Shown here: positions 22,856-34,497 of the stretch, in pieces
Position numbering within the stretch: the stretch's first letter is position 1
How the letters are laid out: every line of letters starts with the position of its first letter
Assembly: GCF_905147365.1 (NCBI RefSeq)
Contig: NC_056407.1
Coordinates: forward strand, 11,780,001-11,844,000
DNA from: Aricia agestis
Taxonomy: Eukaryota > Arthropoda > Insecta > Lepidoptera > Lycaenidae
Direction of reading: 5' to 3'
Length of the DNA: 64,000 bases
Notes under the pieces: model-generated
What the model saw: only the letters and a program-made list of their open reading frames with translations
Told to the model about the DNA's origin: nothing
The model's database searches: none
Program-made: the position numbers and the translations under genes

Positions 22856-22859
22856 TACT

Positions 22860-23665
22860 GTAAAACATATTAGTTGGATTTGTCTACAATCTGTCTCTTT
22901 CATATTTAAATAACAATAATAAAGAATGAAATATAATAATAAAATAAATTATGATTATATTAAAATTAAAAATATTTTTAAAGACATAATTCAGTAACTT
23001 AACCTTTTTTAGCTTGGTTAGAAGCTGCTCGAGACAGTTTCATTCTAAAATCTAAACACTAATAGATAGTTCCAAAAATCATAGAATAATTATGAAAAAC
23101 GAAAAAGATAAATAATATTTATTTTACTTTAGTATTTAAGAACAATCTACATAAAACATGGGATAAACAATGGCACACAGAAACCCATTAACGAAGATAA
23201 AATCGTTTTCAAATCAAACGGCACAGTAAAAAGCAGCTAAATTTCAATTCGCTCGTTAGATGGCACAGTTGCAAGTCCCACCCGTCCACTGATCCACGGT
23301 TCAGTGAATAAAGAGCACTTTATCGGGAAAAAAGTTGAAAACCACTAGTCCTGCTCGTTGAAAGTAGTCAATCAACCTTCTTTCGAAGTGTAAGCCGCAA
23401 AGGAGAGTTAAATTGGCCGTAGCAGGTGTGAAAATTGTTCAAGCTTTTGTACAGTTCTTTAGTTTAACAGAAAATATTTCGTTCATCCTAAGCACCTTTT
23501 TTGTTTTACTTCAGACTGCAAGTAATACTTTTTTTACTATTTTAAATGCGAATAAAAACTAACTATGTTATTTTAGTGGTACCTGTATCAATCAATAATT
23601 TTTTTTAACCTTATCTAGGGGCTTTTTTTACATCCGAAGCTTTCTTATTTACTGCCAATGGTGCG
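22860..23665. other. Unannotated DNA
   Basis: Mostly AT-rich. A slightly more complex patch at 23180-23420 has no recognised feature. Confidence 0.4.
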
Positions 23666-23669
23666 TATA

Positions 23670-23766
23670 CTATTTTTCTCATCGACGGAGGCGGAAAACG
23701 GTAACATCGGTAAGCAGCGGGAAGAAAGTTGACGTTTTCCGCCTGGAGGTGAGAAAAAAATATTTT
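23670..23766. repeat. Short fold-back
   Basis: GGAGGCGGAAAACG is mirrored by CGTTTTCCGCCTGGAGG, with flanking T-rich and A-rich arms. A small MITE remnant is the likely origin. Confidence 0.6.
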
Positions 23767-24171
23767 GAATTAGCACAAGAAGAGATAAGTGCATAAAATG
23801 ATAACGTAATATTATACATTATTTTTTAGAATTTGTGATTATCCAGTACTTGCACACGCAGGGTGAAAGGCGGGTATACCGCTCTCTTCAATAAAAAAAA
23901 AAAACAATCCATAGCACTTTCGTTAACGTGGTTCATTACAAAATGAATTATTATACAATTACGAATTCAGCTTGTAGATATTCGCATGCCACAATATCAT
24001 AATTATATATTAATGAAAAATAATGAACCATTATAATATCGTAATTACGTCACCAGGTAGTTCCTATAAAATAATGTGACAGCCCATCCCCTTAACAATA
24101 ACAATTTATTTTATTTCATTTTCTTATTCAAAATACTGTTCAACAATGAAGCTAGTATTTTGTTCATTATA

Positions 24172-24382
24172 AAGCCTTCGTGGTCCAGTGGTTAAGAGCG
24201 CGATCGATTCCCGCGTTCAAAACGTGTTATTTATAAGTTTGGTTAGGACAATGCAGGCTTATTATCATCTAATTGCCTAGCAAGGAAGATCGTTCATGCG
24301 TCGGATGGGCATGTAAAAAGTCGGTCCTGCAAAAAATATAAAAAATCTCTGGTTATGGTTATGAAAGTAAAGGAATATCCCA
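24172..24382 (+). mobile_element. tRNA-derived SINE (second family), interrupted
   Basis: CGTGGTCCAGTGGTTAAGAG is an A-box-like head. GCGTCGGATGGGCATGTAAA and AAGTCGGTCCTGC match a well-known lepidopteran SINE body, from memory. Its distal part is broken by the fold-back at 24383. A degenerate relative is at 48566-48835 (GACAACGCAGGCTTGTCAAT). Confidence 0.75.
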
Positions 24383-24553
24383 CCAAAAACATACCTGTTA
24401 AAATGGGGCCAAGTTCCTATCAAATATTTGGGCTTAAAAAAAGTTGAAATCCAATACAATGCCAAGTTCAGATGCAGCTGCACTTCATCGATCATTCGTT
24501 CTTCGAAATTAGTCGATAGGAACTTGTCCCCATTTTAACAGGTATGTTTTTGG
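24383..24553. mobile_element. Fold-back MITE inside the SINE
   Basis: CCAAAAACATACCTGTTAAA at the left is inverted at the right (TTTAACAGGTATGTTTTTGG). CCAAGTTCCTATC / GATAGGAACTTG lies further in. Confidence 0.75.
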
Positions 24554-24559
24554 TTGGAT

Positions 24560-26595
24560 TTCAATACTTTTTTCAAGAAATCATACATAATATATTATTT
24601 TTGTTTTGTGCCACGCCCGATATAAACAATACTTTCGATAGATGGCGCTAGTGGTATTTGTTAAACTATCAATAGCTAAGCCAAATTTTTAAGTAAACAG
24701 TATTTATTTAATATGCTATACAATGGGGCATTATACAATATTTTATACCGCTCCCTCTCCTCCTCCCATCCTCCTCATTGTATCACTGGGGTACATAAGT
24801 AATTTTATCTAAAGCTGTTCTTAGGTGAGCCGACTCACCCTTGACTGATTTCTACAATTTCTTAATTTTTTGTCGATCTACATAATTATTATAACACACG
24901 ACCTGTGTGCCAAATTTCATAACGCCGGGACAATTGGAAGTGGCCTAGAGGTTTTGATTACAGGTCAGTGACTGAGTGAGTGAGTCAGTGCCAAAATTAG
25001 CTATTTTTAACCGACTTTTGTATTAGGTTTCACTCCAATTTGGTATCATGTTCACAAAAGTTCGAGCAAAGAAATGAAATTAACTGTTTCTGGAAAGTAC
25101 CTATCACCTAAGGCACGTTACATGTTTTATGTAGAGATACCTCGTATAATGATATAACTTATATAATTGCAGATAGTGCAGTAAGTTTTGGAAATACTTT
25201 TAAAAGTTTTCTTTTAAGAATGTAAGCCAGTTAGAGCTAATAATATTATACTGCGTACTATCTTCAATTAAATTAGTTACGTAATATCTTCTGCTATACG
25301 CACAGATATAGCATAATCATAAGTCTTGCAGGATCCAAAATCTTGTCAGCTCCCCAAAAATTATCTTATAAACGGAGAAATTTAATAAGTTTTATGTTAA
25401 TTCTTACATCGACGTCGATTATTTCGCACCCCTCAGATTATGCATTCACGTCGTTCCGATGATTACATCGCTCGGAAATCCCAAGCGTTACCTTCAATTG
25501 CGGTTTTGTAATTTAGTTGGAGCAATGAGAAAAATTGCGGCTATAGGCGAGTGGAAGACGCATGCGTGGACACTGGCAACTCGTGTCTACTTTGTGCCCC
25601 GCAGTTTTGAACGCTAAGGACGGGAACAGCCCGTGTTCGCGACGCGTCAATCTTCCGTACCCCATGTCAGAATATCTAAATCATTCAACGTCCTCGGCTC
25701 TGGATATGGCATGAACTCGGAACTTTAGAAGTTAGTGATGTGTTTAGGTAGGTAAAGTTTTATTTATTAAGAGCAATCTGTCACGACAGTGACAAGAGAT
25801 GAATGATCGTAAATATTAGGTCTTTGTTGTTTACGTTGAGTCATCATGACTCTTATGCTCCTAATGGATTCTGTTCGTGTATGGAAAGTATGAGTATCCA
25901 TAAATCCATTATTATTTTTCTTTATGTCAGCTTAAAGTTCCGCGGAGCAACTTTTGGAGGTTGTGTTTATATTTTGGTAGCTCTTCTTGTGTTCTTATTA
26001 TTTGAAGTGTGACATTATTTTAAAGCGTAGTAGTTTTTGGTTTTATATAATTGAATAATTTTGAAAGTTTACTTTCTTAAAAGTCTAACGGCATTAAGGT
26101 GAAATCATCACTGACTGCTAAGGTAACAATTAATTATAAGAACAAAAATAAAAAAAAAAACGTTGAAGAATTATATTATACTGACAGGGTTTATTCTTTA
26201 TTATTTGCGTGAAAATTTAAAGATTTAACATCGTAAAAAATATTATGGTCAGTACTTAGCATTAACGGAAAAGGCATTGGGTACTTAATCCCGGTTCCTA
26301 TTCGTTGAAGCGTAATAAAAATTGAATTGGGTACTTCGCGAATAATTGCCTTGCTGATAAGGACAGTAAATTAGTATTGCTGATTATGCAATCTGATAAT
26401 CTTAAAGCTATGAATGTGGATGACCTACTTAAGGTTTTTCCTATCTGAAAAGGAGTACTTACATATTATTTTGTAAAGATAGTTAAAGGTTTTCTTTATT
26501 AATATAGCCAATAAATCTTTGTTCTATATGATACTTTACGACTTGTATAGTAAAAATATTATTTAGTAGGATAAAATTATAAGTGTAGCAGGTAT
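24560..26595. other. Mostly unannotated DNA
   Basis: A truncated retroelement tail lies at about 25010-25065 (TTTTTAACCGACTTTTGTAT, then CACTCCAATTTGGTATCAT). A less AT-rich patch at 25540-25690 has no recognised gene. Nothing else identified. Confidence 0.4.
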
Positions 26596-26599
26596 CGAT

Positions 26600-26823
26600 A
26601 CTAATATTATATTTTATGCGAAAGTGCGTCTGTCTCTCTGTTACCTACTCACGCCTCAACCGCTAAACCGATTTAGCTAAAATTTAGCATGGACAATCTT
26701 CATACTACTACACAAAGTATTGTGTCCCGGGAAAGGACATAGAACACTTTTTATCAAAGAAAATGTACGGCGATTAACGAATTTTTGCGCAACGGAGTGT
26801 GCGGCCGCCATCTAGTATTGTTA
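26600..26823 (+). mobile_element. Helitron-like fragment, type H2
   Basis: GCGAAAGTGCGTCTGTCTCT, CTCAACCGCTAAACCGATTT and the end CGGCCGCCATCTAGTATTG. Its terminal CTAGTATTGTTA is duplicated on the far side of the next insertion. Confidence 0.65.
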
Positions 26824-27136
26824 GTAGTTAGTAGTCACTATTATTATTAACGTTTATTTCCGCGGTGCTTCTCCCCTTCAGTTCTTTGACTTTCGGTCAC
26901 TGCAACTTTGTGCTGTCTCCCGCCTTATTATTGGGAGGGAATCTGGAATTCTTCCTACTCCTCCTATTTTCTTCTGATTAATTTCGTTGCGGGTCCCAAG
27001 ACAGCTTTAGCACGTCCCTCGGGCTCCCTGAGATCATATCAAATGGTTTTCGTGGTTGGATACCGCTGTCGATCCTGGCGACACAGGAGATACAGTAGTG
27101 GGAATGTGTGGTGGGCCAAAGCCCGTGAAAAAAAAA
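26824..27136 (+). mobile_element. Retroposed insertion with 12-bp target duplication
   Basis: CTAGTATTGTTA occurs at 26812-26823 and 27137-27148. The 313 bp between ends in GGGCCAAAGCCCGTG and a run of nine A. Perfect 12-bp duplication plus oligo-A is the mark of LINE-driven insertion. The body (GGATACCGCTGTCGATCCTG) resembles the 3' end of a lepidopteran non-LTR element, from memory. Confidence 0.85.
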
Positions 27137-27389
27137 CTAGTATTGTTACAAGTTTGAATGATTAGTTTATCTTTCAATCTTCTCGTATGGGCCTCGGGAA
27201 ATACCTAGTTGTAGTCACCAAGCTGTTTCAATCGCTCTGGCGCGTAATAACAGGAAACGTACGTACCATGTCACGGTCAGAGCGACGGCCCATTTTGCGT
27301 TGCGACGTCGCAACGCACAAAGGAACAAAGCGTTGCTGCGTTGCGTCGACGCATTGACAACGCGATATGTCATCCATATCAGGCCATTT

Positions 27390-27556
27390 AGCCGAAACTT
27401 TTTCGTTTTCGCTTCGTTATACAATCGCCGATCAAAATGTAATGGAATTGACATAAGACGAGTCGAACGTCAACGTCATATTAACGAACGCTTATGTCAA
27501 TTCTATACATTTTCATCGGCGATTCTATAACGAAGCGAAAACGAAAAGATTTTGGC
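27390..27556. mobile_element. Fold-back MITE P, copy 1
   Basis: Outer AGCCGAAACTTTTTCG and CGTTTTCGCTTCGTTAT are mirrored by ATAACGAAGCGAAAACG and TTTTGGCT. TCGCCGAT lies within both arms. A related shorter copy is at 30684-30803. Confidence 0.8.
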
Positions 27557-27674
27557 TCACCCCCCAGGTTCCTCCTAAAACATTATCGAATCAAGTATTA
27601 TTATTAGTACTAGATGAGTTTGTTTATTTATCACGTAGGAACCATACATCTTTACGGTATAAAAAGTATCCTAG

Positions 27675-27714
27675 ATATATACTTTGAGTCTATCAAGATA
27701 GACTCAAAGTATAT
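27675..27714. repeat. Palindrome from head-to-head repeat fragments
   Basis: ATATACTTTGAGTCTATC is followed after two bases by its exact complement. ACTTTGAGTC is also a block of the H2 repeats, so this looks like two fragments joined head to head. Confidence 0.6.
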
Positions 27715-27869
27715 CTTTACCAAATTTCATCAAAATAGTCTTGGTGTGACGACTTGACGAGGTAATAGACAGATACACTTAAGCATTTAAAATATATGTT
27801 TTGATGGATGCCAAAAATAGCCAATCATCCTCCTTTCCATTTTATTTTTCATCGTCAATCTATTGAACT

Positions 27870-28508
27870 TTTTAGGGATTCGTCATGTCTGTCTGTCTGT
27901 CTGTCCGTATGTCACAGTCATTTTTCTCCGAAACTATAAGGGCTATACTATTGAAACTTGGTAAGTAGATGTAGTCTGTGAACCGCATTCAGATTTTGAT
28001 ACAAAAATGGAAAAAATATTTAAAATTTTAGGGGTTCCCATAGGTACAACTGAAACAAGAAAATTTTTTTTCATCTAACCTATGCGTGTGGGGTATCTAC
28101 TATCTACGGATAGGTCTTCAAAATTCATATTAAGATTTCTAATTTAATTTTTTTCTAACCTGAATAGTTTACGAGAGAGACTCTTTCAAAGTGGCAAAAT
28201 GTGTGTCCCCTCCAATTATCATGCCCTTAACTTCTAAAGTAGGGGCATGATAATTCTACAAAAAAAAATATATGATGTACATAACTATAAAATCTTCCAA
28301 TTAAAATTGGTTTGAACCAGATCTAGCAAGTAGTTTTTTTTATGCGTCATAAATGGTAAACCTTAATTTAACTTTCATTAAATCAACTGAAATAATGTAG
28401 GAAATAATAAAAAAATAAATCAAAAACCTTTGAATTTTATAGAAATAAACCTTATTGCTGCTGCAGAACCCTTAATGGGCGAGTCCAACTCGCACTTGGC
28501 CGGTTTTT
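27870..28508 (+). repeat. Interspersed repeat G, copy 1
   Basis: TCTGTCTGTCTGTCTGTCCG, ACTATAAGGGCTATACTATT, CTTCTAAAGTAGGGGCATGA and the end CGAGTCCAACTCGCACTTGG. The same order is found at 46986-47632. The end is the reverse complement of the start of repeat F, so F and G share a terminus. Confidence 0.75.
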
Positions 28509-28514
28509 TATTTT

Positions 28515-29015
28515 CTATTTTATAAAATTCAACAATTTTCTAACACAATACAATTTTTAACGATATTTACTACAACAAAATGGCGTCAAAGTTTGTCCGC
28601 CAAAAACTAAGTCACAGAAATATAAAAATTTTAACGAAATAAATAATTGTAGCAGTATTTTCCATTCCATTCTCTCTATTTTTGCTTTATTACGTAGAAC
28701 ATTAAACATCACGATATTATTTTCTGTATCGTTTGTAATAAACAAAAAGCCGGCTAAAGCACATAGATGAGTATCCTAGTTGATGATGATTACTGAAGCA
28801 TAAACAAAACGATGCAAACACAAAGGAACAATGCGGTATAATTGAAATACTTCATCCAAGCCCTGATCTCTCTGTTCCGAGAGACTGACGTTCAGGAAAA
28901 AATTAGATTAACGGGAAAGTCACCTCTTTTCATTTTACACAGACGCAACAATCGAGTTGAAGCAGTATAGGAAAACTTACATCTACCAGAGACTTAGACA
29001 TACGGTCACATCTAT
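28515..29015. other. Unannotated DNA
   Basis: No gene or repeat recognised; short open frames have no motifs. Confidence 0.4.
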
Positions 29016-29016
29016 A

Positions 29017-29480
29017 ATATTTCATGATGATGATGATAGCCTCTTATTCTGCCTTCAAGCTATAGGATGTCTCGAAGGTCAGTGTGCCTCTCGGCATAGG
29101 CCACCTCCAGCCTTTTCCACTCAGTTCTGTCTAGTGCTACTCTTCTCCAGTGGCGTCCAGCTGTTAATGCTAGATCATCTCCCCATCTGGTTTGTTGGCG
29201 ACCTTTACTCCGTTTACCATCGTTTACCAGTGAGTGATGGCTGTGCTCCATTTATTTTGTTTGTCTCTTAGCATGTGTCCGGCCCATCTCCACTTTCTTT
29301 GGTCTATTTGAGTAAGTATGTCTATTACTTTTGTTTTTTCTCTTATTGTAGTGTTTCTGATCCTGTCTTGTCTCTTTATACCTAGCATGCTTCTCTACAT
29401 CTCTGGCATCGTTCCAACTTTTCTCTATGTTGTTTGTAATATTTATAAAAAAAAAAAAAAATTCAAAATGGGTATCATGA
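29017..29480 (-). pseudogene. LINE reverse-transcriptase C-terminal fragment (RTE-like)
   Basis: On the minus strand RSMLGIKRQDRIRN, then KWRWAGHMLRDKQNKW, then KGRQQTRWGDDLALTAGRHW and ALDRTEWKRLEVAYAERHT appear in order, with frame changes and a stop between them. This is the conserved tail after the RT domain in RTE-type LINEs. It ends in an ATCATCATCATCAT tail (29023-29036 on the plus strand as TGATGATGATGA). Only the C-terminus remains. Confidence 0.85.
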
Positions 29481-29484
29481 TACA

Positions 29485-30130
29485 CTTTTTGAAAGTCGAA
29501 CGAAGACTTCATACTTATACCAATAAAAAAGTGTATTTTTGTTACCGCTTCCCGCCTAAGCCTTTAAGCCAATTTTAATGAGTATGGAGACAATTTGAGC
29601 TGCAGGAAAGACACGAGATAGTTTTTATCCCGGTTTTTATTACTTCTGAGAATTTAAAAAGGCGCGCGCATCCGCGCTTATTCGCGTGAATTCGCGTGAA
29701 TGACAGTAGTGCCTGTTAATATAATGATATTGTCTAAAACGGCTTCCTGTAACATGCTGTTAACTATAATATTAATTAAACTACTACTGTTTATTAAGCC
29801 TATAACCATTAGCGTCCCCTTGAAATTTTGCTTAAGCCACATTGTCGCATTTAATTTCCATTAGCCAAATTGAATTTTTATACTCCAAACGGTGTCACCT
29901 GCTTATTGGGTGTGACTTTATTTAGTGTAAACATTATTTACACAACATAAATTTTGTAAATAAAGACGCTATAAGCGTTTATTTTCGTGCTTAAGCCCTG
30001 AAGGTAACTTTAAATATGCTGGCTTAAGCTAACTGAATTCATTGTTCATTATCTTTTCTTTTAAATACCTTTATCTGCTTTAATGGGACGATCGTTTTGT
30101 TTTAAGTTTTGTTACGGGCGCAAAGCGATT
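29485..30130. other. Unannotated DNA
   Basis: A small GC-rich patch (GGCGCGCGCATCCGCGC) with tandem CGTGAATTCGCGTGAAT lies at 29657-29702. Nothing else recognised. Confidence 0.4.
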
Positions 30131-30339
30131 TATGGTGAATCCAAACGAGCGTAATTTGTGAGTTGTGAGTCGCAGAATTTCGGCTGGCAGAAATTCTGCT
30201 GCATTCAGTTTCATACAAAAGTCCTGTTTGAGCGTAATTTTGTGAGTCATGATTTGTAAGAAAATATATAATTACGCGACCGAAATTCTGCGACTCGCGA
30301 GTCACGACTCACAAAATTACTCGTTTGGCCTCACCCTAA
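30131..30339. mobile_element. MITE A, copy 1
   Basis: CCAAACGAGCGTAATTTGTG and GAGTCGCAGAATTTCGG at the left are mirrored at the right (CGAAATTCTGCGACTC and TCGTTTGGCCTCACCCTAA). Two more copies lie at 30484 and 63297. Confidence 0.85.
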
Positions 30340-30483
30340 AGCGATCGGTAATTAAATTTTTTGGTTGGAAATAACATAATTTAATAATGACTTTAACTAT
30401 AATTATAAAAATAAGTAACACTTACTATTAAAATTTTCCCAAAGCTAAGTATGACCGGACTCCCTAGCCAAGACGTTTTTTTA

Positions 30484-30680
30484 GGGTGAAGCCAAACGAG
30501 CGTTATTTGTGAGTAATTGGGAGCCGCAGAATTTCGGTCACGTAAATAATATCTTTTCATACAAATCAGGACTCACAAAATTACGCTCGTGTGAAATCAA
30601 ACAGGGCTTTTGTATGAAACTAAATGCAGCAGAATTTCTGCCAGCCTAAATTCTGCGACTCACAACCTTTGGCTTCACCC
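30484..30680. mobile_element. MITE A, copy 2, TTA-flanked
   Basis: TTA at 30481-30483 and 30681-30683 directly flanks GGGTGAAGCCAAACGAGCG / CTTTGGCTTCACCC. This is the clearest boundary for family A and fits a Harbinger-type TWA duplication. Confidence 0.85.
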
Positions 30681-30683
30681 TTA

Positions 30684-30803
30684 ATCGCTTCTTTGTAGAA
30701 TCGCCGATCGAAAGGTATGAAATTGACATTACACAAGTCGAACGTGAACATCGAACGCTTAAATCAATCCCATACATTTTCGATGATTCTATAAAAAAGC
30801 GAT
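30684..30803. mobile_element. Fold-back MITE P, copy 2
   Basis: ATCGCTTCTTTGTAGAATCG and CCGATCGAAA at the left; TTTTCGATGATTCTATAAAA and AAGCGAT at the right. It abuts MITE A copy 2. Confidence 0.7.
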
Positions 30804-30809
30804 AAAGAC

Positions 30810-31660
30810 AACGTCATGGCTAAAGAGTTTGATTTCTTAACCAAAAATTCGCTAGTTTCGATGCCGAAGTTATTTATTAAAAATGTATGAGATTTTACCT
30901 CTAAAATCGCTATCAAAAATAGCGAATGCTATTTGACCAATCTCTCAGCTTACATTCTATCACATAAAAAAAGAGATGGATTACAAATAGACAAAACGAA
31001 GGTCAAGTCGACAATTGCCGTATTGTCGGACCTTTCAATGAGATGGACGTGGCGTTTCATTGTAACGCCACGGACGCCATTCAACACCGCGAAGTGAATG
31101 TGGCGATCAACCGAACGAGCTTTTTCATTGTGCCATTATTATATCGTCAGGCAAATTGAATAAAAGACGGACACGTAACCGGTTCATCTCGCAAATTACT
31201 GACAATGAACGCCGATTTAAGCGGTAGGGTTGCCACATTTAGGAAATTCGGACAGGTTAGTGATAATTAGCCTTTGACGTTGTGAAATGGGTTACTGCTA
31301 GTAATAGTATTAGCCACAAATACCGAAATTCTCTGTACTGAGTACACTATAGTTCAAATTTATTAGTTGGTGTAAAACAATAGGAAATTTTACACAAAGG
31401 TTGGAGCAGATAGCACTATTAGCACTTCCTACAGTATAAATAATATGATCAAAATCCGAGGTATGATTGCACATGTCCTATTAGAATATATAGACAGAAA
31501 CGTTTACATAATATTGCAGTATTATATTTTTTTCATGCAAGCCTGAAATGTTTATATTGTTTAGATCTGTAAGTATTTTTGTAGTTCCTATTATTATCCT
31601 TATTTTTAATTTCAGCAAACAAATCTCCATGTACTTAGAAAATTACTAGAAATATAAAAA
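30810..31660. other. Unannotated DNA
   Basis: No gene or repeat recognised. A local inverted pair (GACGTGGCGTTTCATTG / GTAACGCCACGGACG) lies near 31045-31075. Confidence 0.4.
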
Positions 31661-31662
31661 AC

Positions 31663-31925
31663 TTGAGAGGTGTCAAGGGACACCCGAATGAAACGAAGTT
31701 TTTACTTATGTTCAAAAAACCTGTAATACATACACTCAAAAATTATTTAAAAAAACGCCATCTATTTACACCCAGGAATACTATCAACGCCCTCTGCCCC
31801 TAACGTGCAGGTATTAATAAAAAAGTGTCGAGGTCAAATCAAGGTTAAATATTGTTCTGTCTAGCCTTCAGATTTACGACAAATGCGTGATAAAACGTTT
31901 AGTTGTAAGGCATGTCAAGTGATAA
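31663..31925 (+). repeat. Interspersed repeat E, copy 3
   Basis: GAGGTGTCAAGGGACACCCG, CAACGCCCTCTGCCCCTAAC and AAAAAGTGTCGAGGTCAAAT as in 4539-4865. Confidence 0.75.
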
Positions 31926-31955
31926 CCCTCGCGTAGAATGTATGTATTATGTATA

Positions 31956-32310
31956 ACTAGGCGTTCCGCGCGGCTTCACCCGCATAATTTTGGAATTTCA
32001 CAGAAATCGTACATTTTTCCACAAAAACATGACTATGTCCCTTCACGTTGTCTATAACTCGTCAAGTGTGCTAAATAACATAAAAATTGCTCCAGTAGTT
32101 TTAAAATAATAAGCAATTTCAAATAAATTCCCCATTTTCCTCTATATTTTATTCGCTCCTATTAGTCTTAGCGCGATAAAGTATAGCCTGTAGCCTTCCT
32201 CGATAAATGGGCTATCTAACACTGGAAGAATTTTTCAAATCAGACCAGTTCCTGAGATTAGCGCGTTCAAACAAACAAACAAACTCTTAAGTTTTTTAAT
32301 ATTAGCATAG
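31956..32310 (-). mobile_element. Helitron-like fragment related to H3 terminus
   Basis: ACTAGGCGTTCCGCGCGGCT, AATTTCACAGAAATCGTACA and GATTAGCGCGTTCAAACAAA match the first third of the element at 8763-9110. No LINE tail is inserted in this copy. Confidence 0.65.
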
Positions 32311-32373
32311 ATACTATTAAGTATTCTATACATACGTATTCTATATTATATATAGTATGTATTCTATATATTT

Positions 32374-32676
32374 ACGTGGGAGAGCCATGCTTCAGCACGA
32401 ATGGGCCGGCTCGACCGGAGAAATACCACGTACTCACAGAAAACCGGCGTGAAACAGCGCTTGCGCTGTGTTTCGCCGAGTGAGTGAGTTTACCGGAGGC
32501 CCAATCCCCTACCCTATTTCCTTCCCTTCCCTACCCTCCCCTATTACCCTATTCCCTCTTAAAAGGCCGGCAACGCACTTGTAGCTCTTCTGATGCTGCG
32601 AGTGTCCATGGGCGACGGAAGTTGCTTTCCATCAGGTGACCCGTTTGCTCGTTTGCCCCCTTACTTCATAAAAAAA
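32374..32676 (+). mobile_element. Polypyrimidine-core SINE, copy c
   Basis: ACGTGGGAGAGCCATGCTTC head, pyrimidine core and oligo-A end. One of the cleaner full-length copies. Confidence 0.9.
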
Positions 32677-32755
32677 TACAGTCGATACTGAAGCGATAAA
32701 TATGTTTTATGGATTTTTCTATTCTTTTGCTGTAGTAATTTAAGCATTATTATTT

Positions 32756-33113
32756 TTAACAAAAAATTAAAACCGACTTCCAAGGTAAAAACAATATTAA
32801 CATCCTTATAATATGAACTAAAAAGTATTAAATAATTTTTGCTAACTCAACTATTTCTGTACTCAATCTTCATAATTTTGAAGTCGGTACCAGATATAGT
32901 TGAATCTTCAATCTGCCAGAATATTTGAAACTTTTGTAACTGGCACCGTCTTCAAAATGATGAAGATTGAGTACAGAAATTCCTAGTTGAGTTTTAGCCG
33001 AATACAGAAAAAGGCACTATTAGATAGGAAAAATTATTTAATACTTTTTAGTTCATATTATAAGGATGTTATTATTGTTTTTACCTTGGAAGTCGGTTTG
33101 AATTTTTTGTTAA
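32756..33113. mobile_element. 358-bp fold-back element
   Basis: TTAACAAAAAATTAAAACCG and ACTTCCAAGGTAAAAACAAT are mirrored at the right. Inner arms (TGTACTCAATCTTCAT and its complement) also pair. The ends resemble the AACCGACTTCC retroelement terminus placed in both directions. Confidence 0.8.
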
Positions 33114-33114
33114 A

Positions 33115-34100
33115 AAAAATAATTTCACTCTTTTTAGTTACCTAGTAAACTATCGCGAACTATACGTAGAATAATTAATACACTATATTATTCTACGTAT
33201 CTTATTATGAGCTCACGTAAGTAAGGACACGAGGATTTTAAATAATTTATGAAGATAAGAAGATGTACTTATTTATTGTATTAAATATTAATATTATAAG
33301 GCACTTATTTATATTAACCACGGTATCCGTGGTTAAGTAGGCCTTCTGTTAAGTCGTTATCGAACCGCTCATTCCATCATTTTTATCTCTCATTCAGTTA
33401 TTGGACTGCTCAATAATTTTTTTATTACTTTCCATGTTTTACAGTCGCAATAATTAATCAACCGCCATGAAATAGTTATTTAATTTTAAGCTCAATATTC
33501 TTTTAAACTGATCATAATAACATCTCAAATATTTAAATAACCGTTCAAAAAATTTGTTCCCATATTATAAATATAATAAACGTAATAATTATCCTAAAAC
33601 GTATATTAACTACATATTAGAACAAAAGGTCTGATAAAATTTTAATAGTCTAATTCAGCAACTCCACAGAATACACATTTGTACAAGCTACTCTAACTTA
33701 ACAAAATTATAAATAAGTAGTTTCTTTTAAACACATTTACTTATAAGTAGGGAATTATATCGTTAAAGAAACACAATCACGAATATTTGTTCGTAATTTA
33801 TTTATTTGACTACTACTTTGCTACATATCCACCAATGGGAGGGTGAATTTGTATACGAATTCGGACATTTACAGGTCCCTAGCACTTGTAAGTTGTATGA
33901 CTCGACCGATCTTTACACGAAATATTTCAAGTGTTTTGAGAATACACAAACTATTAGCAACAAATTATATCGTGCAGGAAACCGGTCTCGAACGCTTCAA
34001 CTCCCAAGCGGCCACATGTGGTGTACGAATTCGGACATCTATAAACTGTGTTACGCTCGTAAAAATCTCTTAATTCGGTATTTTATTCGAAGATGAACTT
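33115..34100. other. Unannotated DNA upstream of the GC island
   Basis: A hairpin at about 33162-33198 (TACGTAGAATAAT mirrored). TACGAATTCGGACAT occurs at both 33856 and 34025 as a direct repeat. Nothing else recognised. Confidence 0.4.
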
Positions 34101-34104
34101 TTCT

Positions 34105-34275
34105 CACATCCTGAGAAATGTGCCCCAGGTGCGCGTGGTCTATGGCGCGGGCGGTTGCATACCTCGATGGCCGCCGCGGCCTGGCCGCTAGTGCGCGCCC
34201 GGCCCCGCGCCGCCGCGCCGATCGCTTGACAGACAGAAGCGAGACCACAGGCGAGACGGCAGACAGTTATTGTAC
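34105..34275. promoter_or_regulatory. GC-rich island, candidate promoter or first exon of the dpr gene
   Basis: A block of very high GC (runs such as GCCGCCGCGGCC and CCCGCGCCGCCGCGCC) stands alone in AT-rich DNA 3.6 kb before the first coding exon. It matches no repeat elsewhere in the window. A donor-like AG|GTAAAT occurs shortly downstream at about 34333. Because the coding exon starts at an acceptor, an upstream non-coding exon is expected, and this island is the best candidate. Open frames through it on the minus strand are alanine/arginine-rich GC artefacts. Confidence 0.35.
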
Positions 34276-34497
34276 TAATGAACGCTAAACGCAATGAATA
34301 AGGTTGAAATTAGGTTGTTTTCCAGAATAATAGGTAAATAATATCTCGGCGATTTTGCGCCGTTTGTATTACTTTGTATGGAGGTGAGACATGCATGTAC
34401 TTACTTGCATAATTATCGAAGCAGCTTACTTCTCAGAAGTAATGTCAAATGTGTGCCTTACGCTCTGGAGTTAAGGCTGAACTTGTTATGTTTAACC

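Noticed and set aside
34051..34294. Arg/Ala-rich minus-strand open frames
   Set aside because: Frames are open only because GC-rich sequence lacks stop codons; no domain pattern.
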